Shown here: positions 17,061 to 26,176 of the stretch, piece after piece
Layout: every line of letters starts with the position of its first letter
Numbering within the stretch: the stretch's first letter is position 1
Assembly (NCBI RefSeq): GCF_004323635.1
Contig: NZ_CP036515.1
Coordinates: 620,001-684,000, forward strand
Source: Lichenihabitans psoromatis
Lineage (GTDB): Bacteria > Pseudomonadota > Alphaproteobacteria > Rhizobiales > Beijerinckiaceae
Direction of reading: 5' to 3'
DNA: 64,000 bases
Made by a program: the position numbers and the translations under genes
The notes under the pieces: generated by a model
What the model saw: the letters and a program-made list of their open reading frames with translations, nothing else
The model's database searches: none
What the model was told of the DNA's origin: nothing

Positions 17061-17903
17061 GTGAAGCGATTGACTTGGCTCGGATTAACTTGGCTCAGAG
17101 TAATTTGGCTCGGATTGGCTTTCTTGATCGGGGTGGCGTCTGTTCCTGCCTCCGCCACGACGCTTTGCACAGTCGTGGCGGATGCGGCCGACGGGAAAGT
17201 TTTGCTCGAACAAGGCGATTGCCGCACGCGCGTCACGCCGGCCTCGACCTTTAAGATCCCCCTCTCGGTTATGGGGTTCGACTCGGGCGTGGTGCAGGAC
17301 GCCCATACCCCGGTCTATGCGTTCAAGCAGGGCGATCCGGATTGGGGTGGCGAGGCTTGGAAACAGCCGACAGATCCAACGCGATGGCTGAAATATTCCG
17401 TCGTCTGGTACTCGCAGCGGGTGATGCACCAGCTCGGCGCCGCACGCGTGACCGACTATGCCTCCCGCTTCGGTTTCGGCAACGCCGACGTCTCGGGTGA
17501 TCCAGGTCGAGACAATGGGCTCGATCGGTCGTGGATCATGTCGTCCCTGAAAGTCTCGCCGGTCGAGCAGATCGCCTTCCTGCGGCACCTCGTGAATCAT
17601 GACCTGCCGGTCACACCGACCGCGATCGACAAAACCATGCAGATCGTCGAGGCCACGCCCGCTCCTGACGGTTGGACGGCGCACGGCAAGACCGGAGCCG
17701 CCTTTCCGCGTAACCCGGACGGCAGCTTCAATGAGGCGCGAGGCTACGGATGGTATGTCGGTTGGATCGAGAAAGCCGGCCGCAAGCTGGTCTTCGCCCG
17801 GCTCGATCAGGACGATCAGAAACAGGCATCGACGCCCGGCGTGCGGGCCCGCGACAGTTTTATCGGCGGCTGGCCGGCGCTCGCAACCTCCCTCAAGCTC
17901 TGA
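17061..17903 (+). CDS. Class D beta-lactamase (OXA-like)
   Basis: Periplasmic serine hydrolase (280 aa) predicted to open beta-lactam rings. A signal peptide covers about residues 1-32, ending VPASA. All class D landmarks are present: S62-T-F-K65 (nucleophile and the lysine that is usually carboxylated), S113-V-V (SxV box), F139-G-N (YGN box with Phe, as in some OXA enzymes) and K210-T-G. The WWxGW-like motif near the C-terminus reads YGWYVGWIE. The GTG start at 17061 has AGGAG 9 bases upstream. It stands alone between catabolic operons with no mobile element nearby, so it looks like an intrinsic chromosomal gene. The resistance spectrum cannot be predicted. Confidence 0.92.
   Translation: MKRLTWLGLTWLRVIWLGLAFLIGVASVPASATTLCTVVADAADGKVLLEQGDCRTRVTPASTFKIPLSVMGFDSGVVQDAHTPVYAFKQGDPDWGGEAWKQPTDPTRWLKYSVVWYSQRVMHQLGAARVTDYASRFGFGNADVSGDPGRDNGLDRSWIMSSLKVSPVEQIAFLRHLVNHDLPVTPTAIDKTMQIVEATPAPDGWTAHGKTGAAFPRNPDGSFNEARGYGWYVGWIEKAGRKLVFARLDQDDQKQASTPGVRARDSFIGGWPALATSLKL
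17073..17117 (+). repeat. Three tandem 15-bp units within the beta-lactamase signal peptide
   Basis: Three consecutive 15-base units (starting 17073, 17088 and 17103) share TTGGCTC and mostly CGGATT. They encode the hydrophobic LTWLG-LTWLR-VIWLG run of the signal peptide. Because the unit is a multiple of three, gain or loss would only change the length of the hydrophobic core. Confidence 0.8.
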
Positions 17904-17915
17904 CGGCCGACACTT

Positions 17916-18884
17916 TTAGGAGAGCGGCATGGCGACCGGCCGCATCGGTGCGCCGGTCGCGCCGCGCAGCTTGATACAGGCGCCAAAGAAGGCGAACTCA
18001 TAAAGCTTTGCGGCCGCGAGTTCCTCGAGCCATGCCATTTCGAGGATCGGAATACCGGCTTCGGCCAGCAGATAGGTATGGACCGGGAAGAAGTTGAGCG
18101 GATGCGCCGAGGGCGTCTGCTCCAGCGTCAAATTATCGGCCCCGATCATGATGGCGCCGGCCTTCGCGAGATATTCGGCGCCCTCGCGGTTGAGACCGGG
18201 CGTATCGTTGGTGAAAGCCATGTCGGGCCAGAGGTTCATTTGGCCGGTGCGGATCAGCACGACATCGCCCGGCCTCAATTCGCTACCTTGATGTTTGAGG
18301 CATCCCTCGATGTCGGCTTGTCCGACCGCATGGCTCGGCGGCAGCGTTTGAACCCCATGTAGCCCCGCGACGTCGAGCAACAGGCCGCGCGCCAGGATCG
18401 GCGGATGCTTTTCAGGGCCGCATTTCTGCCAGGCGCGACTGCCGAGATGATCCTTGGCCGTAAAGCCGTTGAAGATCGCGCCGTTGTAGCCGAAGTGATT
18501 GAACGTATCGATATGCGTGCCGCAATGCGTGTACATCGAAATGCTGTCGCCAGAATAAGCGACGAGTTGGTTCGCGGCGGCGCTGACCCCCATCGTATTG
18601 GCGACGATTTCGCCCTGTGGCGTGTGGGTCATCCAGATCTGGTAGGGTTGATCCCCGGCGCCGAACCAGCCGGGCATGCCGACGAAGTGATCGACCGAGA
18701 GATCGAACATCGTCGAGGCATCCGCCCGGCTCAGGATAGCCGAGCGGGATCGCCCGTCGATCAGGTTCAGCATCCCGATCTCGTCGCCCTTGCCATAAGG
18801 GCTTTGCGTCACCTCGTGAAACTTGGCCCCATAGGCGATGATCTTCGCTTTGGTGGCTTCGTCGATCAGGCAGGCGACGCACAT
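17916..18884 (-). CDS. Cyclase family protein (kynurenine formamidase-like metal hydrolase)
   Basis: Cytoplasmic metal-dependent hydrolase (322 aa) of the PF04199 cyclase/formamidase family. The metal-binding signature HxGTHxDxxxH is present as HCGTHIDTFNH. A conserved GDVVLIRTG and an active-site-like HPLNFFPVH follow. Members hydrolyse amide bonds such as N-formylkynurenine or isatin. It is the last gene of the leftward run that contains the class III transaminase and the second hyuAB pair, so it may act on an amide intermediate of that pathway. It is only distantly similar to the second cyclase gene at 50407-51108. Confidence 0.86.
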   Translation of the reverse strand: MCVACLIDEATKAKIIAYGAKFHEVTQSPYGKGDEIGMLNLIDGRSRSAILSRADASTMFDLSVDHFVGMPGWFGAGDQPYQIWMTHTPQGEIVANTMGVSAAANQLVAYSGDSISMYTHCGTHIDTFNHFGYNGAIFNGFTAKDHLGSRAWQKCGPEKHPPILARGLLLDVAGLHGVQTLPPSHAVGQADIEGCLKHQGSELRPGDVVLIRTGQMNLWPDMAFTNDTPGLNREGAEYLAKAGAIMIGADNLTLEQTPSAHPLNFFPVHTYLLAEAGIPILEMAWLEELAAAKLYEFAFFGACIKLRGATGAPMRPVAMPLS

Positions 18885-18919
18885 GGCTTGGCTCCCTCAG
18901 TGGCGGTTTGCGGTTCGTG

Positions 18920-20299
18920 TCACGCCGGCATGCCGGCTTCGACCCAAGCCGCGGTCTCGTCGAGACAGACCGAGAAGATCGCGATCATCTCGTCGATTTG
19001 CGCTTCGGTGGTGATCAGCGGCGGACAGAAACAGATCGTGTCGCCCACGGCCCGGATCACCAGCCCATGCTCGTGGCCGCGACCATACAAATACGGGCCG
19101 ACGCGGCCGGGCTCGAAACGGGCCTTGGTGGCCTTGTCGGCCACCAGTTCGACACCCGCGATCAGACCGACGCCGCGCACTTCCCCAACCAGCGGGTGAG
19201 ACGCGAAGGGTCGCAGTTTAGCCTGCATATAGGCCCCGACCTCCGCCGCATGGGCGACGAGCCCGCGCTCCTCGATGATATTGAGGTTTTCCATCGCGAC
19301 GGCGGTCGCGACGGGGTGGCCGCTGGCTGTGAAGCCGTGCCCGAAGGTGCCGAGCTTGTCGGACCCGTCCGCGACGCCCTGGTAGATCGCATCGCTGAAC
19401 AGCACGGCGGCCAACGGCAGATAGGATGAGGTGAGTTGCTTGGACAGCACCAGGATATCGGGCGTGATGCCATAATGCTCGCAGGCGAACATCGTTCCGA
19501 GGCGGCCGAAGCCGTTGATAACTTCGTCGGCGACCACCAGCACGTCATGGCGACGACAGACCGCCTGCACTTTTTCCCAATAGGTTGCGGGCGGAGGCAG
19601 CACGCCGCCGGCCCCGATCAACGGCTCGCCGATGAAGGCCGCGACCGTCTCAGGCCCTTCCTCGATGATTCTGGCCTCGAGTTCGGCCGCGAGCCGGTCC
19701 GCGAAGGCTTCCTCGCTCTCACCCGCTTCGGCATACCGATAATGATGCGGACAAGTGACGTGCTTCATCTGCGGTAGCGGCAGGTCGAAGCCGCGATGGT
19801 TGGCCGGCAACCCCGTCAGGCTGCCAGACGCGATCGTGATGCCATGATAGCCACCCTGCCGGGCGATGAACTTCTTCTTCTCCGGCCTGCCGATCGCGTT
19901 GTTGTAGAACCACACGAGCTTGATGACAGTATCATTGGCCTCCGACCCCGAGTTGGTGAAGAAGACGCGATCGAGTCCCTTAGGCGACATCGTCACCAGC
20001 CGCTCTGCAAGATCGATGGTGGGCTCGGAGGATTTGCCCGAAAAGCTGTGATAGTAGGGCAACCGGCCGAGTTGCCGGGTGGCGGCCTCGACGAGGCGGG
20101 GTTCGCCGAACCCGACAGCGACGCTCCACAAGCCCGCCATTGCCTCGAGATAGCGCTTGCCCGCATCATCGTAGACGTAGATGCCCTCACCCCGCGACAT
20201 GACGATCGGGCCCGTCTTCTCATGTTTGCGGGCATTGGTGGCGGGATGCAGCAGATAAGCGACGTCGCGGGCCTGGGCGGAATTGGGCAAGAGGGTCAT
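18920..20299 (-). CDS. Class III (omega-amino acid) aminotransferase
   Basis: PLP enzyme (459 aa) that moves the terminal amino group of an omega-amino acid or amine to pyruvate or 2-oxoglutarate. Visible landmarks: FTNSGSEANDTVIKL (cofactor phosphate), GGYHGITIASGSLTG, VVADEVINGFGR (the Asp that contacts the pyridine nitrogen) and LSKQLTSSY with the Schiff-base Lys near residue 288. The sequence fits the omega-amino acid:pyruvate transaminase branch. It lies 51 bases downstream of the second hyuB. A lactam opened by HyuAB would yield an omega-amino acid, the expected substrate here; the product semialdehyde could go to GabD. Confidence 0.92.
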   Translation of the reverse strand: MTLLPNSAQARDVAYLLHPATNARKHEKTGPIVMSRGEGIYVYDDAGKRYLEAMAGLWSVAVGFGEPRLVEAATRQLGRLPYYHSFSGKSSEPTIDLAERLVTMSPKGLDRVFFTNSGSEANDTVIKLVWFYNNAIGRPEKKKFIARQGGYHGITIASGSLTGLPANHRGFDLPLPQMKHVTCPHHYRYAEAGESEEAFADRLAAELEARIIEEGPETVAAFIGEPLIGAGGVLPPPATYWEKVQAVCRRHDVLVVADEVINGFGRLGTMFACEHYGITPDILVLSKQLTSSYLPLAAVLFSDAIYQGVADGSDKLGTFGHGFTASGHPVATAVAMENLNIIEERGLVAHAAEVGAYMQAKLRPFASHPLVGEVRGVGLIAGVELVADKATKARFEPGRVGPYLYGRGHEHGLVIRAVGDTICFCPPLITTEAQIDEMIAIFSVCLDETAAWVEAGMPA

Positions 20300-20350
20300 G
20301 ATCTGTCCGATTGAGAGAAGTGACGCGTCGGCTAGCCGACTCGCGGGGGT

Positions 20351-22048
20351 TTAGGCTGCTTCTATTCTGCCATAGACCGAGCGGGCTTGCTCCAGCGTGA
20401 TGAAACCATCGGCAAGATCGCGCTCGACCATGGCCGGATCGCGCTTCTCGGGTGGTCCCCACCCGCCGCCGGCCGGGGACGTGATCTTGATCCGATCGCC
20501 AGGCGCGATCGGCACGTTGGCGAATTTGCTGGGCGACACTTTGTTGAACGCCTGCGTGATCGTGAGCCAATCCCGGCTGCCATCCCGCATGATGAACAGC
20601 TCCGCACGGCCGCCCTCTTGCCCGCCGTGGATACCCCAGGGGCTGACCTTCTGGCGATCGCTCATGTAGCTGAAGGTCATCGCCGTATCGGTGCAGCGGA
20701 CGGTCTTCGACAGGCCCAATCCGCCGCGAAACTCTCCGGGGCCCCCTGATCCCTCGACCAGCTTGAATTCCTCGACATGCCAGGGAAAGCGATATTCGAA
20801 CACCTCGACGGGGATGTGCGGGCAATTGCCGTTGATGCCGCCAACGGCGTCATTGCCATCGGCGAAGCTGCGACCGCCCCAGCCGACCGGCGTAAGATCG
20901 TAGCAGCAGAAGAATTCCCCCGTTTTCCGATCCGTGCCGCCAAAGAGGAAGTTGCTATGCGTCGCGCCGTCGGTCGCGGCCGAGCGTTCCTTCAGGCCGG
21001 GCGCGAGCGCACCCATGACGACGTTGGCGATGCGGCAATGGGTTTCCGTATTGCCACCGACCGAGGGACCCGGAAAGTTGACGTTGACCATCGAACCGGG
21101 GGGCGCAAGCACGCGAATGGGCCGGAAGCAACCGGAATTCTTCGGGATTGTGGAATCCGTGAGTTGCAGCACGGCGTTGTAGGCGGCCCCATAAGCCACC
21201 CCGAGCGTGGCGTTGATCGGGCCTTTCGCCTGGGGTGAACTGCCGTGATAGTCGACCACGAGGCTGTCGCCATCGACCGTCACCTCAGCCTTGATCGTGT
21301 AGACTTTGTCTTCGATGCCGTCGTCTTCCATCACGTCCTGGAAGCGGTACCGCCCGTCCGGGATCTTGGCGATCTCGGCCCGCATACGGCGCTCGGAATA
21401 ATCCATCAAGGCGCCGACATGCTCGGCAAAGGATGCCGCGCCATGTTTTCGGGCAAGGTCGGCCATGCGCCGCTCACCGAGATCGGTTGCGGCGATCAGG
21501 GCGCGGAAATCGCCATAATTATATCGCGGCGTTCTGACGTTCGCGAGCATCAGGCGCCAGATGTCGTCGACGTCCTTGCCGGCGCGTTTGATCTTGATCG
21601 GGGGAACGCGAAGCCCCTCATGAAAGACTTCGGTCGCCTCACCCGCGAAGCCGGCCGGGGCCATGCCGCCGACCTCGCAGACATGGCCGATCGAGACCGC
21701 GAAACCGATCAGGGTCTTGTCGACGAAAACCGGTTTGAAGAACGTGTGCTCCGGCGTGTGCAGACCGCCCCGATAGGGGTCGTTATGAACCAGGACGTCG
21801 CCGTCCTCGAGCTCGTCGAGCGCGATCTCCTGCACGCAGGATCGCAGCAGCAACGGCATGCCGCCGATCATGGAGGGGCAGAAATCGCCCGTCGCGATCA
21901 ACTCGCCGGTCGGCAGCGCCAAGCCGCATGTGAAATCGAGCGACTCGCTGAAGATGGTCGAATAGGAGGTCCGCATGAGCGTCACGCCCATGTCGCGGCA
22001 GATCGAGACGAGGATGCCTCCGACGATGTTCAACGACACCATATCCAT
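20351..22048 (-). CDS. hyuB: Hydantoinase/oxoprolinase subunit B (second copy)
   Basis: Hydrolytic subunit (565 aa) partnering the gene just upstream. The metal-site region HNDPYRGGLHTPEH (residues 88-101) is near the family consensus, unlike the first copy. FPGPSVGGNTETHCR and EGSGGPGEFRGGLG are further family segments, and the C-terminus keeps SPAGGGWGPPEKRDP. It follows hyuA by 28 bases. This pair is clearly a paralogue, not a recent duplicate, of the 8242-12126 pair, and is embedded in a transporter/transaminase operon. Confidence 0.92.
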   Translation of the reverse strand: MDMVSLNIVGGILVSICRDMGVTLMRTSYSTIFSESLDFTCGLALPTGELIATGDFCPSMIGGMPLLLRSCVQEIALDELEDGDVLVHNDPYRGGLHTPEHTFFKPVFVDKTLIGFAVSIGHVCEVGGMAPAGFAGEATEVFHEGLRVPPIKIKRAGKDVDDIWRLMLANVRTPRYNYGDFRALIAATDLGERRMADLARKHGAASFAEHVGALMDYSERRMRAEIAKIPDGRYRFQDVMEDDGIEDKVYTIKAEVTVDGDSLVVDYHGSSPQAKGPINATLGVAYGAAYNAVLQLTDSTIPKNSGCFRPIRVLAPPGSMVNVNFPGPSVGGNTETHCRIANVVMGALAPGLKERSAATDGATHSNFLFGGTDRKTGEFFCCYDLTPVGWGGRSFADGNDAVGGINGNCPHIPVEVFEYRFPWHVEEFKLVEGSGGPGEFRGGLGLSKTVRCTDTAMTFSYMSDRQKVSPWGIHGGQEGGRAELFIMRDGSRDWLTITQAFNKVSPSKFANVPIAPGDRIKITSPAGGGWGPPEKRDPAMVERDLADGFITLEQARSVYGRIEAA

Positions 22049-22076
22049 GGCTATACTCCGAAATGAAAGCCGTGGC

Positions 22077-24116
22077 TCATGCCACCGAGGCGGTGTCGTC
22101 GACCGCGATCATCAGGTTGCCATAGCGATCGACCGTCAGCATCTTGCCGCCGTCGAGCACCGTCACGGAGGCGCTTTCCTCGATCACGGCCGGGCCCTCG
22201 ATCGTATGGCCCGCGCGAAGACCGTCACGGCGATAGACCGCCGTTTCGATCCAGCCTTTGTCGAACCAGACCGGCCGTGTCCCGACCGCCACCGCCGCCC
22301 CGTCGTGGTCGGGGAGGATCGGCAGCGACAGGCCGCCGGTCTGAGCGACGCCTGTCACTAGAAAGTTGACGATCTCCATATCGTCGTCGAGCCGGAAGCC
22401 GAAGCGCGCCTCATGCCCGGCGTGGAAGGCCTGCAGCAGGGTCGCCACCTCCCCGTCATCGAAACGGTCGGCGTCGACCGGGATCTCGAGTTCGTAATTC
22501 TGGCCGAGGTAGCGCATCTCGACCGTCCGGGTGATGGTCACGTCGCGATGACCTTGCGCCGCGAGTTCGGCCCGGCATTCGGCCACGAGTGCCGTCATGG
22601 CATTCTCGGCCCGTGTCCGGTCGAAGAAGCGCGAGTTGAGCTGCACGGTTCGGTAGCGATCGACCCGCGCATCCGCCATGGTGAAGCCGAACGCTGAAAA
22701 TTGGCCTGGGAAATTCGGCACGAGGCCGCGCGGGATCGAGGCTTCGGTCATGAGGTCGCTAACGTGAGGCGGTCCGGCGCCGCCAAAGGCCACCAGCACG
22801 AAGTCGCGCGGATCGAGACCCTGCTCAGTCAGCACGGTGTGGAGGGCGCCGACCATGTTGTTGTTGGCGATGCGGACAATCGCATGCGCCGTGGCCTCGA
22901 TCGACATCCCGAGCGGGTCGGCAAGCGCCGCAACGGCACGCCGGGCCGCATCGGAGTCGAGCCCCATCGAGCCGCCGAGGAAATTTGCGGCGCTGATCCG
23001 GCCCAGCACCACATTGGCATCCGTCACGGTCGGCTGCGTCCCACCGCGACCGTAACAGGCCGGACCGGGGTTAGCCCCGGCGCTCTCCGGCCCCACCACC
23101 AGCATGCCGCCCGTGTCGATGCGGGCGATCGAGCCGCCCCCTGCCCCGATAGTGCGAATGTCGATCATCGGGATCTGGATCGGCCGACCCCATTCGATTT
23201 CAAAATCGGTCGTGAACTTTTCTTTGCCGTTCACGACCGTCGACACGTCCGTCGAGGTGCCACCCATGTCGAGCGTGACGAGATTCGGCAGGCCGAGCAC
23301 CTCGGCGGTGCGCTTCGCCGCGATGACGCCGCCGGTCGGCCCGGATACCGCGATCTGGATCGGCGCCGCGACCGCCGCGTCGAGGCTCATTTCGCCGCCG
23401 TTCGAGCGCATCACGACCACCTTGGCGGCGACGCCCTGCTGGTCGAGCGCCGCGCGCATGGAGCCGAGTTGACGGCCGACCACGGGCTTGATGAAGGCGT
23501 CGCAGATCGTGGTCGACGACCGGAAGTGTTCCTTCCACTTCGGCAGCACCTCGTAGGAAATCGACACCGGAAGGCCGGGTGCACGTTCGGCGAAGATCTG
23601 CTTGATGCGAATCTCGTGGTCCGGCGTCAGATAAGAATGCAAGAGGACCACCGCGACCGCTTCGATGACGCCGTCGGCCGCGAGCCTGTCGGCCAGCGCC
23701 TCGACCCCGGCCTCATCAAGGCCCGACAGGATGTCGCCGGAGGCCCCGACCCGCTCGTCGATCTCGTAAGCGTCCCGCCGCTGCAGGAATGGTTTCGGTT
23801 TCACCCAGGCGAGATCGTAATGATGCATGCGGTTCCCACGCCCGATGAAGGGAACGTCCCGGAACCCGCGTGTCGTCACATAAGCGACACGGGCGCCCTT
23901 ACCTTCGAGCAGCGCGTTGGTCGCGACCGTCGTGCCGAGACGGATCCCCGAAATGTCGTCGATCTCGCCGAAGCTGCGGAGCCCGGTCATGATCCCCTGG
24001 ATCGGGTCATGCGGAGTCGACAGGTTCTTCCAGGCCCGCAACGCCTTGCCGGCTTCGTCATAGGCCACGAAGTCGGTGAACGTTCCCCCGATATCGATTC
24101 CCAGGCGGTATCGCAT
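22077..24116 (-). CDS. hyuA: Hydantoinase/oxoprolinase subunit A (second copy)
   Basis: ATP-binding subunit (679 aa) with DIGGTFTDFV at residues 8-17 and LDMGGTSTDVST near residue 282 forming the two nucleotide loops; GAGGGSIARID and ESAGANPGPACYGRGG are also present. I prefer the start at 24116 to an in-frame ATG 24 bases earlier, because AGGGGAG lies 8 bases upstream of it and the fold begins immediately. Position in a Liv transporter/transaminase operon suggests ATP-driven hydrolysis of an imported cyclic amide. The family includes caprolactamase and N-methylhydantoinase, so a lactam or hydantoin is the most likely substrate class. Confidence 0.92.
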   Translation of the reverse strand: MRYRLGIDIGGTFTDFVAYDEAGKALRAWKNLSTPHDPIQGIMTGLRSFGEIDDISGIRLGTTVATNALLEGKGARVAYVTTRGFRDVPFIGRGNRMHHYDLAWVKPKPFLQRRDAYEIDERVGASGDILSGLDEAGVEALADRLAADGVIEAVAVVLLHSYLTPDHEIRIKQIFAERAPGLPVSISYEVLPKWKEHFRSSTTICDAFIKPVVGRQLGSMRAALDQQGVAAKVVVMRSNGGEMSLDAAVAAPIQIAVSGPTGGVIAAKRTAEVLGLPNLVTLDMGGTSTDVSTVVNGKEKFTTDFEIEWGRPIQIPMIDIRTIGAGGGSIARIDTGGMLVVGPESAGANPGPACYGRGGTQPTVTDANVVLGRISAANFLGGSMGLDSDAARRAVAALADPLGMSIEATAHAIVRIANNNMVGALHTVLTEQGLDPRDFVLVAFGGAGPPHVSDLMTEASIPRGLVPNFPGQFSAFGFTMADARVDRYRTVQLNSRFFDRTRAENAMTALVAECRAELAAQGHRDVTITRTVEMRYLGQNYELEIPVDADRFDDGEVATLLQAFHAGHEARFGFRLDDDMEIVNFLVTGVAQTGGLSLPILPDHDGAAVAVGTRPVWFDKGWIETAVYRRDGLRAGHTIEGPAVIEESASVTVLDGGKMLTVDRYGNLMIAVDDTASVA

Positions 24117-24139
24117 AGGCGTTGCTCCCCTTGGTCCCA

Positions 24140-25084
24140 TCAGTCTGCGGCGGAATAATCGACCGGCGTGCCGTGCCAGCCCTCGGCCCGGCGCGACCAG
24201 AAGCGCTCACGCAAGCCCGTCGAAATCGCGCCAGGCCGGTCGTTGCCCATGATGCGGCCATCGATACGAGCCGCCGGCATGATGCCGCCCGCCGTCGTCG
24301 ACAGGAAGATTTCGTCCGCCTCGCGCGCCTCGGCGGCCGACACCCGCCGGGCTTCCCAGGGCAGGTCCATCTCGTCGCAGAGATCGAAGACGGAGCGGCG
24401 CGTGATGCCTTCGAGAACGCCGGCATCCGGCGTCACCACTCGTCCGTCGATCACGAAAAAGACGTTGAAGCCCGGGCCTTCTGTGACATTGCCATCGCGA
24501 TCGAGCAGGAGACAGAAGTCGGCATCCCGATCATAGGCTTCGAATTGCCCGCGCGTCAGATCGGCCCAATGGAAATTCTTGGCGGTCGGGTCGACCGAAT
24601 CTTGGGGAATCCGCAGCGTTTCGGCGATCACAAGATGGGCGCCGCGCTCCTGCACGGCGGGGGCCATGACCCACACCCAGGGAATCGCAAAGGCCGCGAT
24701 GTAGTTGCGGGCATAGATCGGGTGATAGGGCATGCCGGGCCCGGGCCGGCCGCGCAAGCAATCCATCGCCACGTAGGCGTTCCGCAGACCGCTCAGCGCG
24801 ACGCAGCGATGCAGAACCGCTCTGATATCGGCATCGCTCTCGCCCGGGCTGAACCGGAATTTGTCCATGGAGGCGCGGAAGCGAGTGAGATGCTCATCGA
24901 GACGGAAAAACCGGCCGTCCCAGACGCCGACCACGTCATAGGTCACGTCTGATCGGCGATAGCCCCAATCGGTGATCGGGATCGCGGCTTCACCGATCGG
25001 CATGTAGCGGCCATCAATATAGGCGGCACCGGCCGCGAACGGATTGTCGGCCGCCGGGGCTCCGGCGTGGAGGAGCTCGCTCAT
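24140..25084 (-). CDS. Class IV aminotransferase, (R)-amine transaminase/BCAT-like
   Basis: PLP-dependent transaminase (about 314 aa) of fold type IV. The Schiff-base Lys is in TAKNFHWADLTRGQFEA and the cofactor cup is TEGPGFNVFFV; GVLEGITRRSVFDL completes the family core. The combination of these segments resembles fungal and bacterial (R)-selective amine transaminases more than ordinary branched-chain transaminases; that is recognition by eye, not alignment. The ATG at 25084 is preceded by GAGGTGAG; a GTG nine bases upstream is possible. It sits directly behind livM and before hyuA, tying the transporter to the catabolic genes. Confidence 0.85.
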   Translation of the reverse strand: MSELLHAGAPAADNPFAAGAAYIDGRYMPIGEAAIPITDWGYRRSDVTYDVVGVWDGRFFRLDEHLTRFRASMDKFRFSPGESDADIRAVLHRCVALSGLRNAYVAMDCLRGRPGPGMPYHPIYARNYIAAFAIPWVWVMAPAVQERGAHLVIAETLRIPQDSVDPTAKNFHWADLTRGQFEAYDRDADFCLLLDRDGNVTEGPGFNVFFVIDGRVVTPDAGVLEGITRRSVFDLCDEMDLPWEARRVSAAEAREADEIFLSTTAGGIMPAARIDGRIMGNDRPGAISTGLRERFWSRRAEGWHGTPVDYSAAD

Positions 25085-25089
25085 GGCAC

Positions 25090-26163
25090 TCACCTCGCGT
25101 TGAGAGTGTTGGGATCGCTGGTCAGCAAAACCGCCCCGTCGGTGGCCTTGGCCGGCCCAGACCGAAGGACCGCCATTTCCCAGCCGCGGCTCAATCCGTT
25201 CGGTCGGAAGATCAGGATGACGGCGAGCAGAAGGCCGAGGCCGAGTTCCTGGCTGCCGGCTGGAAGCGCCAGCGTGGTTCCGCCGACCGGGATGCCGCGC
25301 TCGAAGACACGCAGAACCTGGACGATCGCGGTCACAACCACGACGCCGAGCACCGAGCCGGTGAGGCTCGACATGCCGCCGACCACCAGCATCGCGATCG
25401 TGATGAAGGAGAGGCCGAGATAAAACGGATCGACCGTGAGGATACCGAGGAACTGGGCATAGAGGCCGCCGCCCGCACCGACCAGCGCGGCGCTGAGCAC
25501 GAAGGCCGCGAGCCGCATGCGGATCGTGTGAACCGCCGACGCGCGCGCCGCGACATCATCTTCGCGCGAGGCCCGGAGCAGCAGGCCGAAGCGCGAGATT
25601 TGGAAAAGATAGGCCGCAAGGATTGCGGCGGCCGCGAACCAGAAGGCCGTCCAGGGGCCGACCACGGTCGGGATGCCGATGATCGAACTGACGCCGGCCG
25701 TCACCGAGTCCCAGTTTGAATAGACGCTGTTGACGATGATCAGGAACGCGAAGGTCGCGATAGAGGCCGCCGTGCCGGCGAGCCGCATGATCGCGAGGCC
25801 GAACAAGGCCGCCACCAGCGCCGGCAGGATGATGGCGCCCGCCATGGCGACCGGGAATGGGAATTGGTTGTCCTGCAAAAGGCTGGGGAGCCCTTGCAGC
25901 ATGATGCCCTTGAAGCTCGGCTCCGCCGTCGCCCAGGCGGCCGCATAGGCGCCGATACACATGAAGCCGATGTGGCCGAACGAGATGATGCCCGAATTGC
26001 CGATGAAGACATAAAGCCCGACCACGACGGTGACGCGGATCAGCATTTCGGTCAGCGTGACCTGAATATCGTCGGCACCGATGACGGCCGTGAGGGCGGC
26101 GATCACGGCCAGGGCGACGATCAGCAGAACCGGCGTTTGATGGCGAGCGAGAAATTGGCGCAT
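25090..26163 (-). CDS. livM: Branched-chain amino acid-type ABC transporter permease LivM
   Basis: Inner-membrane permease (357 aa) of the hydrophobic amino acid/amide (HAAT) uptake family. Many hydrophobic segments are visible, with the family's GNSGIISFGHIGFMCIGAYA near residue 58 and GGGLYAQFLGILTVDPFYLGLSF around residue 230; the latter is part of the ATPase-contact region. It pairs with LivH and is the fourth transporter gene of the unit. It ends 5 bases before the class IV transaminase ATG, so import and catabolism are translationally close. Confidence 0.92.
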   Translation of the reverse strand: MRQFLARHQTPVLLIVALAVIAALTAVIGADDIQVTLTEMLIRVTVVVGLYVFIGNSGIISFGHIGFMCIGAYAAAWATAEPSFKGIMLQGLPSLLQDNQFPFPVAMAGAIILPALVAALFGLAIMRLAGTAASIATFAFLIIVNSVYSNWDSVTAGVSSIIGIPTVVGPWTAFWFAAAAILAAYLFQISRFGLLLRASREDDVAARASAVHTIRMRLAAFVLSAALVGAGGGLYAQFLGILTVDPFYLGLSFITIAMLVVGGMSSLTGSVLGVVVVTAIVQVLRVFERGIPVGGTTLALPAGSQELGLGLLLAVILIFRPNGLSRGWEMAVLRSGPAKATDGAVLLTSDPNTLNAR

Positions 26164-26176
26164 ATCCGGGTCTCGC

